In this document: piece by piece, positions 44,431 to 51,900 of the stretch
Numbering within the stretch: the stretch's first letter is position 1
How the letters are laid out: each line of letters starts with the position of its first letter
Assembly (NCBI GenBank): GCA_013375455.1
Contig: JABXJT010000026.1
Span: 1 to 56,760, forward strand
Direction of reading: 5' to 3'
DNA: 56,760 nucleotides
Origin: Candidatus Helarchaeota archaeon
GTDB taxonomy: Archaea > Asgardarchaeota > Lokiarchaeia > Helarchaeales > HEL-GB-A
Notes under the pieces: model-generated
Databases searched by the model: none
Seen by the model: only the letters and a program-made list of their open reading frames with translations
Told to the model about the DNA's origin: nothing
Program-made: the position numbers and the translations under genes

Positions 44431-45564
44431 TTAATTAAAAAATTGTTTTAGATGAGATGCTATCGTATTTGCCAATTTTGGAGGGACACTATTTCCGATC
44501 TGTTTAAGAACTGCACTTTTGGTTCCTTTAAATATGAATTTATCAGTGTATGATTGTAATCTTGCTAATTCCCTGGGTGTCACGCATCTATGTTTGCTAT
44601 AATGGATGAATACACTTCCGTGATTTTCTTTAACAGTAGGTGAAGGTTTATCAGGTTCAAGTCTAAAAAAGCCTTCTCGATATTTTGTTAAACTTTTCCC
44701 TGGTACTACTTTTTTAAGTCTCTCAACAAATGAGGGTTTATGTCTTGTAAAAACGTGATTAGGCACTTCATTCTCTTTTTTATTTTCAAGATCTTTTAAT
44801 ACTGTCCGACAGGGAATTATTTTAGATGAGCCTTTAGGAAATACAGCAGAATCTGGCGGATTCTTAAAACCAATAAAAAAAACTCTTTCTCTATGCTGCG
44901 CAATTTCGAAATTCACTGCATTTAATACCTCACAGAAAATATGGTAACCCATTTTTTTAAATTGTTTTACAATTTTATCGCTTATTGGTTCTTCATAAAT
45001 TTTCATCTTTTTTAAATTAATTTTATAGTCATTACTCACGCGATTCCATTCTTCTGATTCATCTTCGGTTAAGTATCGTTGTGCTTTATAGCGTTTTAAT
45101 TGTTTATACCTAAAAATTTCATTTATAGTATTATGTACTTCATTTAATTCGCCAGAACTTATATCTGAGCGAATTGTTTTCGATGATAGAATGCCTTTTA
45201 CATTTTCCATAACAAAAACACTGGGTTTTATTTCTTTCACGATTTTAATGTATTCTTTAACAAGATAAAATCTCTCATCTAAACAATTTCTATACCCTGA
45301 TGTGCTGAAAGCTTGGCATGGTGGACCTCCAATCACCAAATTTACTCCTTCCTTCTTCGCAGCTCGAATTATTTTTTCTTTTACCTTGGAGTCAGTTACA
45401 TCTCCCCTAATCATAGTAGTATCTGGATGATTATGTTGATAACTTTCTATTGCAGGTTCCCAAACTTCATTTGCAACCGCAACATAAATTCCAGCGTTCT
45501 CAAAGCCTTTAGAGAGGCCCCCGCAGCCTGCAAATAAGTCAAGGGCTATAATTTTTTGATTCAA
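44431..45564 (-). CDS. C5 cytosine DNA methyltransferase, solitary
   Basis: A 377-residue m5C methyltransferase. Motif I DLFAGCGGLSKGFENAG, motif IV GGPPCQAFS with catalytic Cys near residue 84, motif VI MENVKG, motif VIII QHRERVFFIGF and motif X QIGNSVPP are all present, with the target-recognition region between VIII and X rather short. TTG start with GGGTGA four bases upstream. No cognate restriction gene is next to it; the nearest nuclease-like remnant is the PD-(D/E)xK fragment near 47400. It may be an orphan or the surviving half of a restriction-modification system. Confidence 0.95.
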   Translation of the reverse strand: MNQKIIALDLFAGCGGLSKGFENAGIYVAVANEVWEPAIESYQHNHPDTTMIRGDVTDSKVKEKIIRAAKKEGVNLVIGGPPCQAFSTSGYRNCLDERFYLVKEYIKIVKEIKPSVFVMENVKGILSSKTIRSDISSGELNEVHNTINEIFRYKQLKRYKAQRYLTEDESEEWNRVSNDYKINLKKMKIYEEPISDKIVKQFKKMGYHIFCEVLNAVNFEIAQHRERVFFIGFKNPPDSAVFPKGSSKIIPCRTVLKDLENKKENEVPNHVFTRHKPSFVERLKKVVPGKSLTKYREGFFRLEPDKPSPTVKENHGSVFIHYSKHRCVTPRELARLQSYTDKFIFKGTKSAVLKQIGNSVPPKLANTIASHLKQFFN

Positions 45565-45627
45565 ATTATCACCCTTCTTTTTGTTATTATTTATATTTTA
45601 TTATATATAAGCCTCATGGTTGATATT

Positions 45628-45873
45628 TCAAAAGTGCATAGAATAATCTTCATTGAGTGGAGTTGGCTGTTTGCATGAAGGGCATATCAGAAAAGCATTT
45701 GGCTGTGTATATTTGCAGTCCAGGCATTGAAATTGCCCATCTTCGGTAGTATTTTCGTAGGGAAAAAAGGGTGATAACCTTGAGGGTTTTTTGCATTTTG
45801 GACATATATCAAATGCTATATCTTCTGCGTTTCCGCATATTTCACAAATAAATTTTTCCTCTTCATTTATCAT
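45628..45873 (-). CDS. double zinc-ribbon protein
   Basis: An 81-residue protein with four C-x2-C knuckles (CEIC, CPKC, CLDC, CPSC) forming two zinc ribbons of the rubredoxin type separated by a Pro/Tyr linker. Small two-ribbon proteins usually bind nucleic acids or protein partners. It lies six bases after the stop of the next upstream gene (45880) and is likely co-transcribed with it, ahead of the methyltransferase gene. Confidence 0.75.
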   Translation of the reverse strand: MINEEEKFICEICGNAEDIAFDICPKCKKPSRLSPFFPYENTTEDGQFQCLDCKYTQPNAFLICPSCKQPTPLNEDYSMHF

Positions 45874-45879
45874 CTTAAT

Positions 45880-46245
45880 TCAGCGCATACCTAATTCTCT
45901 AAGTAAATTCTTAATTATCGAAATGCGCATTCGTTTTTCTGTATGAGTTGTAAAAATGGCGAAAAGATACATATCCCACCAATCTAATTCATCATCAATT
46001 TCCCATCCAGCACGTCTTCGGGATAGCACGTTCGTAAAAAACCTATCCAATAGTTCTTCTACTTCTCCCGTAGCATTTGATAGGATGATTTCTTTTAGAT
46101 CTTCGAGAGATTCGGTTTCATACCATTTTTCTCCCCTTTCTTTCTTTAGTTTTGGAATAATTTCTTTTATTGCCCTTCTTGCAGCGTCTAACATTTGATT
46201 GAATAAATCAGGATATCTTTCTCTGAATTCTTCATACTTACTCAT
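45880..46245 (-). CDS. helical protein of unknown function
   Basis: A 121-residue, mostly helical, charged protein that I do not recognise. There is a Trp-rich stretch (GWEIDDELDWWDMYLF) in the middle, and no Cys, membrane helix or P-loop. Co-transcribed with the double zinc-ribbon gene. About 90 bases upstream is the same TCGTGAAA/TTTCACGA palindrome as before the truncated ATPase, so its expression is probably co-regulated with that gene. Confidence 0.65.
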   Translation of the reverse strand: MSKYEEFRERYPDLFNQMLDAARRAIKEIIPKLKKERGEKWYETESLEDLKEIILSNATGEVEELLDRFFTNVLSRRRAGWEIDDELDWWDMYLFAIFTTHTEKRMRISIIKNLLRELGMR

Positions 46246-46335
46246 CTATATTTCCTTCCCAATTCTTTCAATTTTTCATTATTTTTTTGTATCAGTGATG
46301 CATAATGTTTTTGTCGGAAGTATTATTAAAATATT

Positions 46336-46359
46336 GTCGTGAAATTAGCCTTTCACGAC
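46336..46359. promoter_or_regulatory. palindromic operator GTCGTGAAA-N6-TTTCACGAC, site 2
   Basis: Nine-base perfect arms with loop TTAGCC, just upstream of a TATA-like stretch for the 45880-46245 gene on the minus strand. It shares arms, spacing and position with 44404-44425. Confidence 0.72.
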
Positions 46360-46448
46360 GTCCCTCCTCATTTTTTTACTCAGTTTTGAGTTGCTTCCAA
46401 GTTTAGTGGTAATTAAAGTTCTAAAAACTGAGATTTCAAAAAATCCAG

Positions 46449-46715
46449 TTATTTCGAGTCCCTTTTTTTAATGGCAGTTTTGGCAGAATTAGGAAGTTTA
46501 TCATAGAATTCATCGATCTTTTTAGGTTCTGTTATCAGGTTTTCTACCAACATATTTAACCAATTAAATAAAGAAATCGCAGTGTCTTTATCATCTTTTA
46601 TATCTATTACTCCTGGATGAACCGCATTATTTCCTATTACTCGTAGGAGATCGAGGGCTTTCTGATATTTTGGTCGCCCTAATACTTTATCCTTTCTGCG
46701 AGCTGATTTTGTCAT
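46449..46715 (-). pseudogene. DUF4145 C-terminal fragment
   Basis: Eighty-eight residues matching only the last third of DUF4145 as I know it: KALDLLRVIGNNAVHPG, an IDIKDDK motif and EPKKIDEFYDKLP. Full proteins have about 200 residues, so the N-terminal part is missing. The frame has its own ATG and GGGGA upstream, so it may still be read. DUF4145 is common in restriction and defence neighbourhoods. It sits among other fragments. Confidence 0.75.
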
Positions 46716-46794
46716 TAGGTTTCCCCTAAACTGATGATAATTAGTTTATTTTATGTTTTTATTTTATGATTTTATATTGTTTATAGGAATTAAA

Positions 46795-47397
46795 ATGTTT
46801 GAGATTATTCTTGTTGGTATATTCACAATTGTAGGGTCTGTAATTGGTTACTTAGTCAGCTATTTCTTTGAGAAACGAAGAGATGACAGAGTATATAATA
46901 GGGAAGTTGAGAGAGATAAAAGGAGATATGAGGAAGCGACAGAACAACGAAGAATAGACCTGCTTAGATCCCATTTACCAGACTTTTTCGCTCCTTTAGT
47001 GAACCGATTAAGCAAGATCAGATTTAAATTAAGGAGTCTGAGGGATTATGATCCAGATGCTACTGTAATAGTCAAACCCGCAGAAATAGTAAAACTACCG
47101 GCGTTAGTAAAGGATTTAAATGATTTTCTTAAGGAAAATGAAGTCGAGAATATTTTATATCTTCCTATTGACTTGCCAATTATTATAAAACATTTAGATG
47201 AGAAATTTAAGAAAAATCTGTATGATAAAGTAAATGAAGGAGAAGAAATTTCAGTGAGAAAAAATATAATGCCTTTACAGTATGATGTTATAAAACTAAT
47301 ATTGGATATTCAAAAGATTTTAGGTATGGAATTTCCTGATAACATGGGTCTTTTTAGCGATTTAGACGAATTTAAGAAAACACTCTCTGATTCGTAG
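46795..47397 (+). CDS. membrane-anchored coiled-coil protein, unknown
   Basis: About 200 residues. One N-terminal membrane helix (IILVGIFTIVGSVIGYLVSYF) is followed by a strongly charged helix (EKRRDDRVYNREVERDKRR), then a mostly helical soluble region facing the cytosol. ATG 46795 has AGGA six bases upstream; an ATG at 46753 would add 14 hydrophobic residues. I do not recognise the family; single-helix anchored helical proteins of this kind occur in archaeal defence islands. Confidence 0.65.
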   Translation: MFEIILVGIFTIVGSVIGYLVSYFFEKRRDDRVYNREVERDKRRYEEATEQRRIDLLRSHLPDFFAPLVNRLSKIRFKLRSLRDYDPDATVIVKPAEIVKLPALVKDLNDFLKENEVENILYLPIDLPIIIKHLDEKFKKNLYDKVNEGEEISVRKNIMPLQYDVIKLILDIQKILGMEFPDNMGLFSDLDEFKKTLSDS

Positions 47398-47534
47398 TTA
47401 GAAGATGATGCTTTTACTTCCACTTCCGCTTTAATTATATCCGCCTCCCTCAATAAAATATAGTCTGGGAATTCAGCTCTGCTTGAAAGTATTTTAAAGC
47501 CTAATTCCTTACTTAAACGAAAAAATACGAACGG
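47398..47534 (-). pseudogene. PD-(D/E)xK nuclease-like fragment
   Basis: On the minus strand an uninterrupted frame reads RLSKELGFKILSSRAEFPDY and then ADIIKAEVEVKASSSNYE. The FPD, followed some 15 residues later by E-x-E-x-K, is the core of a PD-(D/E)xK nuclease, and the ELGF-x-I-L-x-S-R lead-in is typical of small restriction-like nucleases. There is no start codon and the frame runs on into the antisense of the 46795 gene, so only about 42 codons of the old gene remain. Confidence 0.6.
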
Positions 47535-47587
47535 CTATTGAACAAAACATTACGATTGAGGCATTAGATAGGATAGATGCTCCCGAT

Positions 47588-47770
47588 TTGATGAACCTGT
47601 TAAGGGGTGAAATAGGAGTCCTTTCACCAAGAATTAAAGAGCGCGTATCAAAATTACTAATTGCGGATCACGAGAAGAATGAAATTATGGAAGAATTATG
47701 GAGATTGCCGCCTGATCTCCAAAATAAGATCTTAACCCAGTTTGAAGAAAGGATTTCTAGTAGGAAATAG
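47588..47770 (+). CDS. small helical protein or gene remnant
   Basis: Sixty residues, mostly helical (LMNLLRGEIGVLSPRI, IMEELWRLPPDLQNKILTQF). The frame continues upstream with protein-like sequence (IEQNITIEALDRIDAPD) but with no canonical start before it meets the nuclease fragment, so this may be the 3' end of a lost gene rather than a complete one. No recognised motif. Confidence 0.45.
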   Translation: MMNLLRGEIGVLSPRIKERVSKLLIADHEKNEIMEELWRLPPDLQNKILTQFEERISSRK

Positions 47771-47787
47771 CAAATAATAAAAGGATT

Positions 47788-48273
47788 GTGAGAATGATGG
47801 GTGAAGAGCGGAACCAAAGAAGGAATTTCTTGATTTTAACTCAATTCGTGGCCTACGGCACTTTCTTGGCGAGCCACTTTTTAACGTGGGGGATTTGGGC
47901 AACCACTCACGCGATCCCTACATCGTATTATTACTATTCTGGAATAGAATTAGTTTCAGGTCAAATCTCATTACTCCTTGTGAATAGCCTATTTATAATG
48001 GGTATCATCCTAATAATATTGTTCTTTTTTAAATTACAGGAGAATAAAAATAAGTTTTTCGCGATTTCCTTTGATACTATTATAATTAGTTATACGAGTG
48101 CATTTCTCATTTCAGTATTTGGTTTCTTTTTCTTCGATAATTATGCGAAGTTAGGCATAAATTTGGAACGATTACTTCTCGGATTTTATTTATGGGTTGT
48201 GTCTTCTAGTGTGATGGTTGTGCTTCTATTTCATGTGAAGCGAATCATATCTGATGATGGAGAGGGGACTTAA
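47788..48273 (+). CDS. four-helix membrane protein, unknown
   Basis: A 161-residue membrane protein with four predicted helices and a basic, short N-terminus. AAGGA precedes the start (GTG 47788, or ATG 47794). It lies first in a plus-strand row of three small membrane protein genes with gaps of 78 and 64 bases that probably form a unit. No family recognised. Confidence 0.6.
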   Translation: MRMMGEERNQRRNFLILTQFVAYGTFLASHFLTWGIWATTHAIPTSYYYYSGIELVSGQISLLLVNSLFIMGIILIILFFFKLQENKNKFFAISFDTIIISYTSAFLISVFGFFFFDNYAKLGINLERLLLGFYLWVVSSSVMVVLLFHVKRIISDDGEGT

Positions 48274-48351
48274 GAGAAAGTTGGAGACTAGAAAGAATGA
48301 AATATATAGAGAGGAGGATCTAAAATATTTAGAGTGTGAAGGGCAGGAAAC

Positions 48352-48738
48352 ATGAATTTTGATCTCAAAAGAGCGTTCATTTATTTGAGTCTAACTTTTC
48401 TCATCGAGGGTATATTAGCCGTGATGTTTTATGTATTTGTTTATTCTTACAATATAGGAGCGATCGGAGGTCTTGTTTTGGTAATTTGTGCCCTACTCCT
48501 TTTACTTTTAGTACTTGTAGGCGTGTTGCCGCGGGACAAAAAATCCTACTCCCCCAATTTTTATCTAATCAGTGGGATTTTCTATTTCATTCTCTCAATA
48601 TTTTTTGTAATTATGGCTCTCGACTCCCCAAAATTTTTGTTTCTCATGATCTGGATCCTAACCTTGGCTGCATTCGATGCCTACTTTTTCATGGGGTTGA
48701 AGATACTAAAAAAGGGGAATGGCGAAGGGGTTAGATGA
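48352..48738 (+). CDS. four-helix membrane protein, unknown
   Basis: A 128-residue protein with four hydrophobic helices almost filling its length and a short basic C-terminus. AGGA lies just upstream of the ATG. Similar in size and layout to its upstream neighbour but with no evident sequence relation. Function unknown. Confidence 0.6.
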   Translation: MNFDLKRAFIYLSLTFLIEGILAVMFYVFVYSYNIGAIGGLVLVICALLLLLLVLVGVLPRDKKSYSPNFYLISGIFYFILSIFFVIMALDSPKFLFLMIWILTLAAFDAYFFMGLKILKKGNGEGVR

Positions 48739-48802
48739 AAAAAGTAAGCAGCAAGCATCCCATGATTATGATTCAATTAGCAAATATAGGGGGCATGGTT
48801 AG

Positions 48803-49489
48803 ATGGAACTAACGAGTCGGGAGAGATCCGCATTAATTGCGAGCTGTGTCGTCATTACTATTTGTACCATTCTAATTTGTACATTTGATCTCATTTTTTC
48901 ATTGATTTTTCCATCAATGGGTGTAGAATCGTGGGGGTATTTGAAATATTTATGGATTTTTCCAATCATCATTGCGGCATTAAATATTATCTGGATTGTG
49001 AAGCCCATTAACCTCAATCCCCAAATCATAGAAAGTTCGGAAATTCAGAAGGGGGAATTATATGAAGAATTAAGGGTTGTGAATATTGTACCCAAGGGGG
49101 AAATCTTAAAGGTCATCGAAAAGGTGGCTTACTCGGATCCTGTCTATGCGCAGAAACGGTGGAGATCATGGCCGTGGAAAGCGAAAGGAAAAATTCTATT
49201 AACGAGTAAAGAATTAATTTTTCTCAGCGTGAAAAAAAAGAAGATATACTTCTCGGTTCCAATTGATCTGATAGAGTCCATTCAACCCTATGTTTCTAGA
49301 AGGGGTTCCCGAACATTTAAAGTCTGTGAAATCATTTATAATAATCCGCATGATGATGAAAAGAGTTCAGGGTTATTCATGGGTACGAAAAGCTTTCGTC
49401 GATTTGATTTTACTAGCGGGATTGAAATGGAAAGCATGCAGTTGATGGAAACGTTGAAAAAGTGGCATGAAACCTGGGTGGAGGATTAG
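48803..49489 (+). CDS. membrane protein with GRAM/PH-like C-terminal domain
   Basis: A 228-residue protein. Two membrane helices in residues 10-67, then a soluble part whose strand pattern GKILLTSKELIFLSVKKKKIYFSVPIDLIESIQP is the core of GRAM/bacterial-PH-like domains, which bind lipids or peptides at membranes. The C-terminus is one amphipathic helix ending in an acidic tail. Third of the small membrane-protein row. The domain call is from the pattern alone. Confidence 0.62.
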   Translation: MELTSRERSALIASCVVITICTILICTFDLIFSLIFPSMGVESWGYLKYLWIFPIIIAALNIIWIVKPINLNPQIIESSEIQKGELYEELRVVNIVPKGEILKVIEKVAYSDPVYAQKRWRSWPWKAKGKILLTSKELIFLSVKKKKIYFSVPIDLIESIQPYVSRRGSRTFKVCEIIYNNPHDDEKSSGLFMGTKSFRRFDFTSGIEMESMQLMETLKKWHETWVED

Positions 49490-49619
49490 GATTGAATATA
49501 CTTGGGCAACCTAGGGGTAAAACGGAAAATTGAGAAAATCATTTCTATCATTAATTTTAAATATTTTTTGAACGCATCTCATTATTGAAATAAGTAAATA
49601 TAAGAAATATTAACGCAAA

Positions 49620-49757
49620 ATGATTAAATCGGAGGTTGTTATTATTACCGTTTGGATATGTAAGAAATGCAATAAGGAGTACGAGAATCCGAGATGTAGG
49701 CTACCAAAGTGCCCAAATTGTGGTGCTCCTAAAGCACAGCATGAAAAGAAAAAATAA
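49620..49757 (+). CDS. 45-residue zinc-ribbon protein
   Basis: Very small protein with C-x2-C twice: WICKKC at residues 13-17 and KCPNCG near 31-34, plus one isolated Cys, giving a complete zinc ribbon with a basic tail. The ATG at 49620 has no ribosome-binding site; a perfect GGAGGT lies inside the frame at 49631-49636, so initiation at a later, non-ATG codon is possible. Likely a nucleic-acid or protein contact module. Confidence 0.6.
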   Translation: MIKSEVVIITVWICKKCNKEYENPRCRLPKCPNCGAPKAQHEKKK

Positions 49758-49940
49758 GATTAATTGAATATTAAAGGTTTAAGATAAAGCCAAGAAAGAT
49801 TGAGGATTTTAATTAAATTTACGATCAGAAATTTTTTACAAAAAATAAAAACACATAACAAATTCTAACGAATTAATTATCTTACTCCCCCGCGATGATG
49901 ACGTCATTGAAGAGGTTATAGATAAGTAAGAATATCAGGT

Positions 49941-50130
49941 TTATTTGGTCGCAGCACGCTCCAATTTTTTCCGAATCGCCTGCCGGATGAATTCTGGAAT
50001 CGAAGTAAACCCTTCCTCCTTGTGATTGTTGCTTCAGAAAATCAACCCAGAGGATAGCGCGAGGAAGCTCAAGTTGTCTGCTAAACTCAGAAGGAGAGGA
50101 AAAAGGAGATTTTAAACAATCCAAGTTCAA
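49941..50130 (-). pseudogene. ribbon-helix-helix protein with a frameshift
   Basis: The frame starting at TTG 50130 (overlapping the previous stop by four bases) gives RQLELPRAILWVDFLKQQSQ, the strand and first helix of a ribbon-helix-helix protein. The second half, GFTSIPEFIRQAIRKKLERA and stop at 49941, lies in the next frame. The shift is needed at the run CACAAGGAGGAAGGG (near 50001-50015), which contains a Shine-Dalgarno-like AAGGAGG. Joined, the product is a normal RHH protein of about 62 residues. It could be a decayed gene, a sequencing indel or programmed frameshifting. It would be an RHH regulator coupled to a surface-protein gene. Confidence 0.72.
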
Positions 50131-51845
50131 GTTTCCTTTTTTCGAAATCGACTCCTCAATCTAGATAATCCAGATTTAATTTTTTCCCCCAATGCTCTGA
50201 ACTTCACCTTTGAATGACTTCCAAGCTGGCTGAAAAACTTCTTAAAATTTTTAAAGTTAAATCTGTAGAACCTGCTATTCGGGTTTTTTCTTCGATCATA
50301 AAAAGCATAACCCATCACGCTTCCAATCCCAGCGAGGATGCAGATCAAGATTATCAGGAGGGTACGTGAAGGTGGCTTGGATATGATTACCGATACTGCA
50401 TCTGAAGCATTACTCCTGAGCCCGTTAATATCCACTGCAACAACGACGTAGTAATATGTTCCAGGGGGGAGGTCTGAATCACTCCAACTGGTCGAGGTGG
50501 TGTTCGCAATCGGATTGAGGAGGGATACGTTTTGAATGGGAGCTGGAGCGCGAAAAATGGAGTAGAAACTGAGATCTGGATCATTCGGTGCAGACCAATT
50601 GAGGATTATACGCCCCTCCAATTGCTGATAGGTAAGATTTGTTGGGGGATTTGGATTAACGGTATCGAGCAGCGTGGTATTTACTAAATTAGACGGAGCG
50701 CTCTTATGCCCAGTGTTATCGGTGGCGGTCACGACGTAGAAATATTGTCCATCCAAAAGCACCTTCGTGTCGTTGTAGCTATTTTGGGTGACAGTCCCAG
50801 GGATTGAGACCAGATGGGAAGAATTAATCGGAAAGTCTACAGACGTTCCTCGATAAACATTATAGTAGGCAATATCGATATCGGGTGGACTGCTCCATAA
50901 GAGCTGAACAGTCCCATTTGTAACAAGGGGGGGGAGTGCCGCAACAGTGGGGGGTTCAGGATCGTAGGTCCAATATAAAAAATACGTGCCGTTATCACTT
51001 CCATCCACATCGGGTTCGACCAGTAATATATAATCTCCAGCGACTGGAATGTGACGCTTGCTCTTCTCTTCCGTGGGTCCCTCTTCCAACCACAACGCAT
51101 TGGCATCGCTTGTCAGTTTAGTGCTTACATTGAAAAATCGCATATTGAAATGTTCCCCTGTTGTAGCTGGCCTCACATAGAAATGACAATCATCCCCTGA
51201 TGTCAATGATACTTTATACCCGTCAACGAAATCGTCATCCGTGGTTATGACCCCAGAAATATTGACTCCCTCTCCCAATGTGGTCACGTTCTCCACAATG
51301 GCTTCCACCAGGTATTCCACCGTGGCAGGTGTCCAAGGGCCTCCATTCAGAGAGTACATGCTATGCCCACTGTGATCCTTATCAAATCCCACTTGGATGT
51401 ACGGATCATCTGAGGCACAGCCCATATCTATGTAGAAGAAAGAATTCGTCATGAGGAAGGTATCGCCTTGACAATAGAATGCGTGGGTCCAGTTCTCTCC
51501 CGTGGTATTCGGCAAAACATCATTGTAATAGATATACTCGCCCGATTCAAATTTATAGGAAACGTTACAATCGGCCTTGGGGTTCAAGAGGTTTTGCGTT
51601 CGATACGTCAAGCGCATGCCCGTAACGAGCCGTAAAGTCGTGGAATCAAACCGAACCGAAATATCCTGCTGATCCGTCATGTTATAATACCAGACGCTCA
51701 CAAAGCCGTCAATTTCGTAATCGCTTGCGAAGTTATTCAGCGTGGTAGATGTGGTCGCGTGAATTGGATACAAAACTACAAGATTACATCCTAAAATGCA
51801 AGAAACCAGAAGCAAAGTAAAGAAATTTTTTCGAAGAGTCATCAT
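50127..51845 (-). CDS. secreted fibronectin-III surface protein with C-terminal anchor
   Basis: A 572-residue exported protein. Signal peptide at residues 1-31, an N-terminal beta-rich region with a pre-peptidase-C-like or carbohydrate-binding look (30-290), then two fibronectin type III domains near 295-390 and 398-490 (ILNWSAPNDPDLSFYSIFR, TYYYVVVAVD). A membrane helix (LLIILICILAGIGSVMGYAF) and a strongly basic cytosolic tail end the protein. Many N-x-T/S sites suit archaeal N-glycosylation. Higher GC than the region upstream. The 3' end overlaps the RHH gene by four bases. Confidence 0.85.
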   Translation of the reverse strand: MMTLRKNFFTLLLVSCILGCNLVVLYPIHATTSTTLNNFASDYEIDGFVSVWYYNMTDQQDISVRFDSTTLRLVTGMRLTYRTQNLLNPKADCNVSYKFESGEYIYYNDVLPNTTGENWTHAFYCQGDTFLMTNSFFYIDMGCASDDPYIQVGFDKDHSGHSMYSLNGGPWTPATVEYLVEAIVENVTTLGEGVNISGVITTDDDFVDGYKVSLTSGDDCHFYVRPATTGEHFNMRFFNVSTKLTSDANALWLEEGPTEEKSKRHIPVAGDYILLVEPDVDGSDNGTYFLYWTYDPEPPTVAALPPLVTNGTVQLLWSSPPDIDIAYYNVYRGTSVDFPINSSHLVSIPGTVTQNSYNDTKVLLDGQYFYVVTATDNTGHKSAPSNLVNTTLLDTVNPNPPTNLTYQQLEGRIILNWSAPNDPDLSFYSIFRAPAPIQNVSLLNPIANTTSTSWSDSDLPPGTYYYVVVAVDINGLRSNASDAVSVIISKPPSRTLLIILICILAGIGSVMGYAFYDRRKNPNSRFYRFNFKNFKKFFSQLGSHSKVKFRALGEKIKSGLSRLRSRFRKKET

Positions 51846-51900
51846 TAATTCATAAATCGCTTATCTAATATAGAAATTTATCCTCTGAAAAAGAGGGTAA

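Noticed and set aside
49882..50130. An 82-residue minus-strand protein reading through the RHH region in a single frame
   Set aside because: After residue 36 the single-frame sequence loses protein character, while the neighbouring frame carries a clear RHH second half; the frameshifted reading is better supported.
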